This document shows positions 22,801 to 34,800 of a stretch of 64,000 nt of DNA, piece by piece. The translations under genes and the position numbers were made by a program. Origin of the DNA: Anopheles merus (lineage: Eukaryota > Arthropoda > Insecta > Diptera > Culicidae); the NCBI RefSeq assembly GCF_017562075.2, contig NC_054083.1:15308575-15372574 (forward strand), in the 5' to 3' direction. The notes beneath the pieces are model-generated. The model was not told where the DNA came from. It saw nothing but the letters and a program-made list of their open reading frames with translations, and did not search any database. Numbering within the stretch: the first letter of the stretch is position 1; every line of letters starts with the position of its first letter.

Positions 22801-25800
22801 TAACCGACATTTTGTCATTTATCGAACGTTCATCAGCTAGTTCGACGCTGTGAACGGTAATTCTCCTCCTCCGTGTTCTGATGCTTATCAAGCGCAGCAA
22901 GTCCGTCTTAAAACGGTCCGACATGAAGCGATGGGCTGTACAATAATAATGTTTCGCGTGTCCAACGGCGATGTTGTAATCGATCTCCCGCCCGGTAATT
23001 GTTACTCAAGTTCCGATTTCGAAGCGGCCCATGACGAACCGGACATACCGAGACCGCGAGATTCTAGCCGTAAGATAACGAGCGAGAAGCGTGCGCCCTC
23101 GTTCTAAGCCTACCCCAAGCCTGCCCGGCGATCGTGTGCTTTTGTGCATCTGAAATTGCAAAACGATCAACACCAACTAAAAGTCGCTCGTTTCGCTTGG
23201 CCATATGATCGGTCGGTCGTTGAAAGGAACAATTGCCAGTTTAGCGTAACATTTAGCTCTATTGGTGTCCGTTTTTCTGCTGGCCCGCTACCGTCACGAT
23301 CAATCAAATTGGTACAGATAAGCTGCACTCATAAAGCGTCAAGAAGCTTGTTGCAAACCAGCTAATTGCCAGTGGGTCAATCAGATTACAAATTGGGTAT
23401 GAGTTGTGCTTAACCTTCTTCGAGAGGCATTGCTCTTGAACGGTCAAGTGTACAAAACCACTTGATCTCTCCTCTTGAAATTGGTGTTTCTCTTAATGCT
23501 AAGTTCTTTTTTTTTTAAGTAAGCTTCAATCCAACGAAGTCAAAACACTTGTAGCCTCTTTTTTGTACTCATTCGATTTTTTTTCTTTTAATAGTATCAC
23601 TTATCGTTCGATCTAGCGTCGAACGATCGAGAATTTGATCGATGTTTGAAGCGTCCAATTAATTCTAATGATTGCAAAAAAAACGAAAATAAATACAAGA
23701 GAACTTATACGTTCTGATACATCTTGAACAAATTATTCAATCCGTAAGCGTGTTGCAAAATACGTAAATATTGAAACATTATTGATCCCAAGAACACGCA
23801 GAGCCAGATCAGAAGTATCCGATTCTATTCATTTCTTTATAATATTGCAGCATGTGATGCAATGTCGAAATTACTTTCAACATAAATTCCTTCGTCTACC
23901 CTGCCCCTACCCTCTTGATGGATAAACCCACACCCACTCAGTCGGTTTGTTGATTGAATCATTTCCATCCGCTTGAAGTCATCGCGACGAGTATGTACAC
24001 TTTATCAAGAGTTGCCTTCTCTTTACGGTTTCCGCATTGGCTTAAGAGCAGCCGTTTTGGTGGATTTCGATAATCATCAGCTAGTGCCGCACTGAAACGG
24101 GCAAGCCATACTCGGGCAAACCTCACATAAACGACTTCTGCATCGTCAGCATCACATTCGTTTATCGATTAGCGCGACGTCCCAGCCGAGCAGCGACCGA
24201 CTCGTCCCCACGATGCTCCCCACGATGGAAACGGTGAAGAGCTGACTTTAGCTTAGCTTAAAAAGTATCTTACGTAAACAGTGCAAAACTAAACGAACCT
24301 AAAAACAACATCCTGTTTGCTGAGAACACAGCGGCTCTAGGCCCGTTGGCAAAAGAGCTTTAATCGAGAAAACGAAACGATGACTACAGTCGCAGCACAG
24401 TCATCATCATCACCACCATCTTCGGCACCAAAGGCGATAGTCTGCCGCTCCCGCGGTCGTATTCCGCCGCTGGACCACTTACGAAAATTGTTTAGCTAAG
24501 ACTCTTGGTAATTCAAAACCGATTGAGCGGTTCACAGCACGGAAGCTGGATCGGGGAAGCGGAAAGCTGCCTGGAATGTGTCGGGTCTCGATATGTGACA
24601 CCTCAAGAGAAGACAGCGTATGATATGGATGCTGTGGTACCGTGAAAAGTACACAACCTTCTTATCTACTTTCGAGCTTCTGGCCGATGGAAAAAGCACC
24701 GTTTAATAATGTCACCGGGATAATCGTGACGTTGGATGGGAAGCGACAAGGCAGCACATTAAATTACAGCGACAGTGTGCTGCTGCGGAGCTTTATTGCA
24801 GTCTCCCGAACTGCTAAGAAATACGGTTCACGTTTCGGCATTCCGACTACCAGCGAGTCGGTACGGGTGAATGAATATTCGATTAAACGATCTCACTGTA
24901 AAAGGGTGCTTCCGTACTTGGTGCAATTTATTCCAACCATTGGGAAGCTTCTTTACCGATAGCACAAAAAACGAAAGAAGCGAACGAATTCCTGCCTGGC
25001 ACTGGTGAACAAGCATCGAATTGGAAGAGTACTACCACCTCGTCGTAATTCGAGAATTTATTGGCTGACTCCCGAATGCGCGAGCAAGTATTGGGAGCCG
25101 TAAAGCAGCTTCCATTCTATCCGCTCAGAATATTAAATGAAATGCAGAGGAGAGGGCTGGGAAAGACGGTCCAATAGTTTTAGCAAACGCGTCGATCATC
25201 CCGAACCGCACACCCCAGCCGTGAACAAATGGCGTATGTGAGGGTTGTGTTCAAGTGGATCGTTACTTCCATTGCATTTAATCATCGGTTTAAAGGCAAT
25301 TCCGGAAGGTATTGATGCTGAATATTTCATTATTGTCATTTAATTAACGATTGATTTCATTGTAGGGCTTTCAATCGTGAAAGGAATTGAAAAAAGTGCA
25401 CTGCATTATAATACGGTATGAACAACATTACGCACACACATTAGGATTCCAAAACATTTTTTAATAAAAAATAAATACAAAATGATATTTAAACCAATAA
25501 AAAGAGAGATAACGGTTGTTAAAAGTATTTCTTATAAAATGAAGAAATACTTTTTCTTATAATCTCGAATTGGATTGGAACGGTTTTTTAAATATATATT
25601 TACTGACGAAAAATGTAAATAAATAAAGCCGTATTACCATCTTTACACAAAGAAAGAAATAAAAAACGAAAAAACTAAAAAAAAATAGATCAAAAGAACA
25701 TCAAAAATTCGTTTCATTATTCAATTTTCCATGAAATGTGCAAACCTTACATTCTCGCCACGTGCTTTGCCATGCCACAAGGGTTAACTTTTGCTCACCT

Positions 25801-28800
25801 CTCAAACTAGCGGTATAAACGCTACCTCTCAAACTGTCAAAGCTGGGCAGCGCGCCAAAACAAACACATTCTGTCAGACGGTTGCTTGTTATTGCGTGCA
25901 TGTAATCCATCCATTGCGGTAGCGGTTTCCACAACAAATCGACTTAAATCCGGTATTATTCGTGTACAGTTTCGTTAGAATGGATGCGAACGTAAAGTCA
26001 AACCTTCCGTGGGTGGAAAAGTATCGTCCGGCCAAACTGAACGACCTTATTTCGCACGAGGAAATCATTGGCACGAGTAAGTATGGGCACCCGGTGGCTA
26101 CATGCCCGTCCTTGAAACGAACGCGTTGTGCACCCCGGTGTTGCTAGCCTGGCTCGTGGGTTTGGTTGTGTGTTCATTTTCTGCTTATCGTTCAACAGTC
26201 AACAAATTCATCAAGGAAGAACAATTGCCACACTTGCTGTTTTACGGACCTCCCGGCACGGGCAAAACTAGCACAATTCTGGCCTGTGCCCGGCAGCTGT
26301 ACAAACCGCAGTCGTTCGGCTCGATGGTGCTCGAGCTGAACGCATCGGACGACCGGGGCATCAACATCGTTCGGGGACAGATTTTAGATTTTGCATCCAC
26401 GAGAACAATCTTCAAGGGCGGATACAAGCTGATTATCCTCGATGAGGCGGACGCGATGACGAATGATGCGCAAAACGCACTGAGGCGCATCATCGAAAAG
26501 TACACGGAAAATGTGCGCTTCTGCATCATTTGCAACTATCTCAGCAAAATCATTCCGGCCATCCAGTCGCGCTGCACGCGGTTCCGTTTCGCACCGCTGT
26601 CGCCGGATCAGATTTTGCCCCGCCTGGAGCACGTCATCGAGGCAGAAGGGTATGTGCGCACTAACGCTCTAACGAACGACGAGCCTTCGTTTTTGCTGTC
26701 GCGAGTAGGTGCAGTTTAAAACGTTGTCCTTTTGTCTTGCAGAATCGATGTGACGGACGACGGTAAAAAGGCGCTCATGACACTGGCTGGGGGCGATATG
26801 AGAAAAGTGCTGAACGTTCTGCAAAGCACTTGGATGGCGTACAAAAAAGTGACGGAGGTGAACGTGTACAATTGCGTCGGGCATCCGCTGAAGGAAGACA
26901 TCAATAATATAATATTCTGGCTGCTAAACGAGGAGTCGTTCAAGGCGTGCTATGAGAGTATGTGTGCCTATTATTTCTTTTTTTAGCTTTTTTTAGTTTT
27001 TTTAGCTTTTGGAATAACTTGTTCTCATTCTTCATGCTGCTCTGTGTTGCAGAAATCCAGCAGCTAAAAACGCAGAAAGGTTTAGCGTTGGAGGACATTC
27101 TGACGGAAATTCATTTGGTCGTCAATCGGTTGGAAATACCACCTCGTGTTTCCTCCCAGCTGCTGATCAATCTGGCATCGATCGAGGAACGATTAGCGGA
27201 TGGGTGTGTGGAGAAACCTCAAATCACAGCGCTGATAGCTGCATTCAGCAAAGTACGAAGTGTAGTTGTGTAGCATTTCCACATTTTCCATTTTACGTTA
27301 TTCCATATTTAATCAATAATAAAAAAACATACCGTCAAGTGAAGAGATTTAAAGTAGTTGTAATTTTCTTCCTATCGTCAATCCGTAAATGGTTAACAAT
27401 AGCATTAATTATTCCCTTACATAAAGCGCATAAAAGTGTCAGTCTTTTGCTAAACACTATTCATGCAACACAAAGAAACTGCATTATGAAACGCGGATCC
27501 CCATACCATCCACTCGGCGGGCTATTTCTTTTTCCCCTTTTTTGCTTCATTTCAGACGTGCAAGGGCGTTGGGCGCTTGTATCCAGGATCCTACGCAGTC
27601 TCGAAAGAATGGTACGCGGCGCTGTTGGAAAAAATGTAGGTCATGAATTTCATACCGAAACAGCGCTCTCCCGTATGCCGTACGTTGGCGAGCCAATTCT
27701 TAATGTTAAGGCACCATTCACCAGCGCAAGAAGCCGTTTAGAAAATGCCACACATCCGAGTGCTCTCCTGGGCGGTATCTTAAATCACAGTACAGTCACA
27801 GCATTACGGTTCGAAAGCAAAACTTTGTTCCACCACAGAGATGAAAGATCAGAGCAAAGAGAGAAAATACGATCAAACGGCCAGTGGGCAAAATCGGGGC
27901 AGCGTGAGCGGTGTTCCGGTGAGGTACGGAAAACGGCAAAGAAAGAATTCAAATAAAAAGGAAACTTTTGTGCAAAATCGCTCCACAGCGCTGTGAGTCC
28001 TGTGTGCCCCGGAAGGGTAAAGGTAACAACCACTGTCCTATGTAATCTACTTAACAAAAAAAAAGGCTGACCCTGGTGAGCGTGTAAGTGAGCTTCATTT
28101 AATTTTCTCATTTTTTATACACTTTTTTGTCGACTTCGTTTCACCGGCCGAGTGACTGGAGAGGGGAATTGCAACTGACCTTCGGGGGGATTTCGTTTTG
28201 TTCTAACCTTTTTTTTTTAGCTAGCAGCACGTTCTCGCTATACAAACAATTAAAAAAGTTTCAATTACTGAGGTGGTATCAGTAAAGTGGGGAGCAAAAC
28301 TGTTGAAAAGAGTGCTTTACAGTTTCTATTATCATGTTTTTTTTTTGTTTGAGATTGAAACAATTATATTATCTTCTCCTTTGGAGCTTAAAAAGAAAAA
28401 AAAAGATTGATAGTATAAGCTTTATCGCCGAAGAAGACTTTAAAATACTTTATAATTCGCACTGATATCCTACAAGAGTCGAACTACATACAGCCTGTCA
28501 AGAATTTGCATGAAGATAGATAAGAATAACAATGCATACAACACAATGTAAAGTGTAATTTACGCTCTTAAATGGCCGATGGGTCGCTTCATAGCCGCGC
28601 TGGAGAAAGAAAACACTACAGCCCTATTCCGCCACAATAGCCGCTGCACACGCCAAACCAAAGCGTACGCCGTTGGGAGCTGCAGATCATTAGAGACTGG
28701 AGGGCGCACCCAGCGATGTTGCTGACTGGTGGATTAATTTACACCGGCGGTCGCTCTTGCAGGCATCATCAAGAACGCAGAAACGCAGATACGATGAATG

Positions 28801-31800
28801 TGGCTGCTGCTGCCGCTTATACACAGATGAGAAACAAACGTCTTGCGTGCTTCAGGCGTGCGATGGAGGCGCATGGCTTCCTATGCATAGTCGCATTGCC
28901 ATGTGAAACGTACAACACACACACAGCCATTGACACACACGCACACTCACACGGGTTGATGTAAATTTGAGGAAAGTCATGCAAACACGATTTGCCGAGT
29001 GTCCAAGTGGACCGAGGAGTTCTCGAGCAGGAGTTCAGTGACTTCGAGGCACACCAGCCTTTTCTTAGCCATTCAAAAATGGACGCAGGGCGTAGTGTAT
29101 GGGTGGTAGCAGCCGTGCCGGCGACGCGCGCACTGTGCTGGGACAAAATCTGCTTGACATTATTCCACGCCATGAAGTGATGTGTTTGCAGTGTTGAATA
29201 ATTTAGACGGTCTTTTGTTGTGTAGTGCAGGGCGGCAGGCTGGCTTGCTGAAGAGAAAGCAACTGGGCTGATGCTGTTGATGAAACCGAAGCAGTATGAA
29301 GCCTTCCTGGCTGGACACGTTATTTGCCGATGCGATAACGGACTTATAGTGTTTGCGTAGGGTATAATAACCAATTAGAAGTAAATTTCAATATTTTAAT
29401 TACCAAAACATCTACAGAACATCTTAAGGTGGTTTTGGTAATGAAGAAACTAGCACCCAACGGGAAGACACTATGAAGTAAATCAATCATCGAACGCTTC
29501 AGTACACTGAAACCGGCTTTTTCGCTGAAAAATCGATAAACGACGAATTTATAATAAGTCATACATCGTAATGCTTGTTTGTGACAGGCTATTTTTGGAA
29601 TAGTTATTTGTGGACTAGCATGTCCAAAATCGGTTCATTTTTTTTCTTCATCCTCATGCTCTTGTTCTTGCAAAATTAACAAAGAACTTTTGCCATAGAA
29701 AAACGGGTTTCGGACCATTGCAGAAATCAACCATCCGGCCACACAAAACGGCTCAAGTTGGATATATTATATTAATTATATTAATAACTACCTAAAACGT
29801 GCTAGGTAATGAACCTATGGCTTTAGCTGACTTTAGATAAAAAAGAAGTTAATATAATCAGTAAACATTTTCTATTTTTAGAAACCGCCCCAAGCTCCGA
29901 TACTAATGCCACCTAGACATTATCAAAAAATCCTTTACCCCAAACCGAACGCAATGATAACAATGTGCGCTATTGACAAGACCCGTTAGGTGTTTTCACC
30001 CCCCCCCCCCTCTCTCTCTCTTTTGTTGCGCTATTTAAAACATGCGCAGTAAAGCGAGCATGACATTGATGAGTTTTTGACGACACAACAGCACCATCGA
30101 TAGCAATAGCCTAGCTACTACAACACACAGCTGAAAAAGAATGTCTGCAATGTCATGCAATTCATTAAATGGCAAATATTTGCCCCGGCAGAGAAAAACC
30201 GGTTCCAAACCGGAATCTTGCCGTTAATTTGGGACCGTCGGTATCTCATTCTCTTTCTCTTTCTCATCGCTATGTACAACGTACCACACGCGGTAGGAGA
30301 ATTTCGTGGAATCACCATCCTCCCGTAGAACAACCGTACCCCGTAGCCCCGAAAAACGTCTTTATTTCCAGCACTGCCTGTAAGCTGCATTGAAAAAATG
30401 CTTCTGCAGGCGGTGCTAGCAGGAGCTGGAAAGTTGCGGAAAATTGCAGATCAAACTAGACCCCACCCCAGCTCGGTTCGCCTCGGTTCGGACTATGGTG
30501 GTTCAAGGTGGAAATGAGGTGTAGGTTACTCTCAGCAATACTGAAAAGATAACAAGCTAATAAGGTTGATTACGCTTAACGCGACCGGTGTGCGTTGGTG
30601 CACTAGATTCGATGAAGAGCTTCAGGGCGCACCAGGGCAAATGTAAGCGAAATGTGCTATACATGAGATGTAATTTGGCTTGGGCAAGGATTTTATTACA
30701 GCTCTGTGCGTGGCTTCATCGCAAGAAACTCTCCATTTGTTTGTTTTATTAGCGCCATTCATAATGTGGTCTCGCTTTTATTAGAAACGCGCACCACATG
30801 CCAAAACAACACGGTGTAAACCTATACATAACGGCAGCGGTGACACACCTTGAGTAAATGATGAGTGTAAGTGTAAGCTGCGAATGAATAAGCCTGTACC
30901 TACATTTTTATCCCGGCCATCATGTGCCGGGTCATGCATTGGACAAAAGATGGCACACACCAACCGCGGATATCGCCATTTATTTACGACGCGAAACTGT
31001 AGGGTCACACCGAACGCAGTCAGCAGTCTTCCTGGTCGTGCCTACACTACACAAACACACACACACACATACAAACGTACGCACACACATGACCCCAATG
31101 TGTGCTCAACACTCAACTGACTCTTCTCCGCGGATGCAACGATACCGGTTTTCACGAACTACATCATGGCTTGTGCCCCCTCTCTCCCTTTACACCACGA
31201 GCTGTGTCTGTGTCTACGGAAATGGCGCCGGACTACAGTTATATCTGTGGCCAGTGGTGGGCACGTACCTACTCCCCCCACCCCACGTTTCGTTTTAAAC
31301 ATGACAACCAAACCAGCTCTATTGGAGTACAACGAGCAAGCGTGTTAGCTGTCCTTCCGGAAAGGTGGATTAAAGGTGTGTTGGTGCGAGCTGGACAAGG
31401 AACCATAGTATGAGGTATGGTGGGAAGGGGGGGGGGGGGGGGGCACTGCATCTGTAATCGAGCATCGTGCGAGTTCACACGCAACGGAAGTTCGATGGCA
31501 TAAAACGGTACTTGTCGCGCACCGAGGCCATCCGTCATTTAACACCAGCGGCATGTATCGTATCACACTGAGAGTACACCATGTGACATTCTAGAGCACT
31601 GTTCGTTCGTCTTACTTCAAGAGAGCGGGAATGCCGTTAGATCTATAGCAGCAGTGAGTTAGTAAGAATCATGCCACCGATTCTTACACCCAACATGAGT
31701 GTTTCCCAGACAAGCTCGAGCCTAAGCAGAGCTGGAGTGAACTGGTATGATCGTACCATATGGTTTTCACGCTGGGGTTTAACTGGGGATCAGGAAAAAA

Positions 31801-34800
31801 CTGATTTCTACTGGGGTTTTCGTAGACATTGATTTCCAAAAGTTTTGGGAAACTTGAGACGTAACTTACCTCGGTGCAGAACGAGCAAGCACACTGCGAG
31901 ATGCGGGTCAGGTTCTCGGCACTGAACTCGCCAAGGCACAGTTTGCAGGTGAACTTAATCGTAGGCGTTAAGGCCTTCGTCGTTGTCGTCATCGTTGCGG
32001 AGTGGCTGTTGATCGGCGATATCGGTAGCAGCTGCGTGGGACTAGGGGAAAACATAACGGTTTTGGACGAGACGGACGCACCGGCCGGACTTCCCGTCGC
32101 CGAGTTGGGGCTGGGCGAGGAAGCCCCGGACGAGGACGAGGACGGCGTGGACGACGAGCTGGGCGACGAGGCGCCCGAGGACGAACTGGAGGAGGAGCAG
32201 CTGGTCGTCGTGAGCCGCAGCAGGTTGCCGACGTACTTCCGCTTCGAGCTACCGTCGAGGGAGCCCTTTTTCGGTTTGGGCACTTCGGTCGGTTCGTGTG
32301 CCTCGGTCGCGGACACGGGCACGAACGCACCATTGGATGCGTTGAGCGAGTAGCGCGAACCGGCCGCAGCCAGTGACAGTAGACTAGAACAACGGGAGCA
32401 GGTGGCCACAGACGCACAGTTACGTAGCCGGTTGAGCGGCCGGATTGGTTCCAGCGTTTGGGAGGTGGCGTTCGTCAGTGCCAGCACGGTTTCACACTTC
32501 CGCAGACCGCGGGGACCGCCGGCAGCACCCGCCTTGAGGCCGCCGAGAGTAAGCAGCCCCGGGCCGCCGCCGCCACCCTCGCCGGACGACGCCATCTGGC
32601 TGTCCAGCAGCAGGGGCGTCGTCTTGGGCGAAGCGAGGCTGTTGCAGCTGACATCGCGCTTCAGCAGTGGGACCACCGACCACAGCCGCTGGTGCACGGA
32701 CGACAGCGAGGTGGTGGAGATGTTCAACCGGCTGCGCGCTATGTCCGCCAGATTGTGCTCGGACGGGCTTTTGCTGATCTTGATTTCGGGCGAGCTGAGC
32801 AGTGGCGGGGGCGGCGGTGGAGGAGCTGCCGGTGGAGGCTCTTTCGACGGTCGCCGGCCGACGAGATTCTTGAGAAATGCTTCAAAGCGCCGTTTGCGAG
32901 GCACCGGACCGGTCAACGCTCCGGTGTGCGGGCTGCTTTCCCCATTGCCACCGGTGCCCCCGATGCCACCGCCGCCCGGTCCTGCTCCAGCACCCGTACC
33001 GGCGACCCCACTCGAGGGCACCATCGGGGACGACTGGATCCAGCTCGCTGGACCCCGCCGAAGCCCCTGCCCGGAGCCTCCGAGCGAGGTCGGGCGCGCT
33101 GCCCGCGTCGGGACAATCTGAGGCGAGTGCTGCTCGAGCAGGGACACGGACTCATGCGTCCCATTCGCAAGGTGGTGATTCCTTAGCCCAGCCAGGTTGT
33201 GAATGATAGAAGCAAAGTCCTGTGGACGAAAAAACCGAAAGCAATATTAGTCGAACTAGTCGCTTACTGGGGAACGTGATGTCCTGAAGTCAACACACCT
33301 TCCCAAAATCTCCACTCCTCCGTTCGACTCCCGAGTCTTCCTCGAGTATGTCGTATCCTGGTGCGTTCCAGGAGTGGCGAAACTTGTTCGCAGTATCTGC
33401 GCCGCCCCGCCGATTTCCTTCGACGAGGTCGGCCAGCTGTGTCGCCGTTCTGCTATCACCGGACGTGAAACCGATGGGCCACTGTAAGCTGCGCCTTTTA
33501 AATTCGACTTTCTCACCGTTATCTACACTTCTGCCCAACCAATCGCCACTGAGTCGCACACGACGGCGCAGAATCACTTTCGATGCACTACACGATGACG
33601 CACCAACGCCAGGTGACGTTAAATCACGCTCACTGGAACGGCGGACGGTCGCCCCTGCTTCTGGAATCTTCTTTCTGGTAAACACCAGGGTCGCTTTCTT
33701 TTTCTGAAGTGCTAGTGTAGTTGGCGCACCGCCATCTTCGTTCACGGCTAGCAGCGGGCAGTGCTCGTCCACTTGATCGAGCTGGTTCACGATCACACTT
33801 CTGTGCACTGGCGCTGCTGCCCTTTGCTTCGGATATTCGTTATTTGCACACTCTTCCCCACTTTCCGACTCGGATTCACTCACTGACGGTTGATGGTCTG
33901 GACCATGATCAGCACACTGTGTCACATTGGGCGTTCGTTCGCACACACTTATCTCCACCCGCTTGAACGAACCGGGCGGCGGCGGTTTGCCCGGAGCAGG
34001 TTCTAAGATCTTGGTATAGTTCGCACCAGCACCACCACCAGGTCCTCCCCCACAGCCACCGCTGGCATTCGTGGTCGTGACTACCGTTGACAGCCGGCTC
34101 AGATTGTTACCATCGCTCGAAACGCGCTTCAACCGTATGAGTTTGTTCACCGAAGTGAACGTATCGCACAGGGTGGTTTGTGCGCGACTGTCGGCACCAC
34201 TATCGGCACTACTACCACTACTACTAACACGGCCGTCGATAGTACCACTTCCTGCAGTGCCGCTGCACTGTGGGTGCTGCTGCACCACCGGTCCCGATGA
34301 CGTCGCTGGCTCGAGCTGCTCGAGTGTGTCGGCGTGTGGGCGCCGTTCGGACGTTTCGCTGCGTCTCAGGCTTAGATTTTTCACCAGAATCTCACTCAAA
34401 TCACACGACAGTGTCTTTAGCGATGTGGTACGATTGGACTCGCCCAGAAACTCCTTCCTGCGTATCAAACGACCACCGTTTGTACCACCCGTACCGTCGC
34501 CGGTATTCGGCAGCTCAGCACTGCGAATTGTAACCACCGGCACGGCAGAACGGCACGAAGACGGCAGGACGGCTGTGGTAGAGGGAGCGACCAGCGTTGG
34601 CGCTGTCGGTGCAACCGGTGCGATCGTTGTCGATGTCATCGCTGGTCGGACGGTAACAAGTTGCGAAAGGAAAGAATGCGACGGTATCTACGAAGGTGAT
34701 CGAGTCAAGATCCTTACAATCATTGAAATTCGCACTGTTTAGCGTGATGACAGGGAGAGGATTCTTTGCCGGTGAAGTAGCCTGATGAGTAAAAGAAACT

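Noticed and set aside
24642..24962. 106-codon frame, similar in copy 2
   Set aside because: No recognisable domain or gene signals; similarity between copies is due to the segment duplication.
27204..27956. 250-codon plus-strand frame running out of RFC5 exon 4
   Set aside because: Its first part is the wrong frame of RFC5, the rest covers the UTR and intron; copy 2 breaks it.
28817..29374. 185-codon open frame on the minus strand, also intact in copy 2 (56506-57063)
   Set aside because: Composition is Cys/His/Ser-rich and unlike a folded protein, no domain or splice logic supports it, and its presence in copy 2 follows from the duplication.
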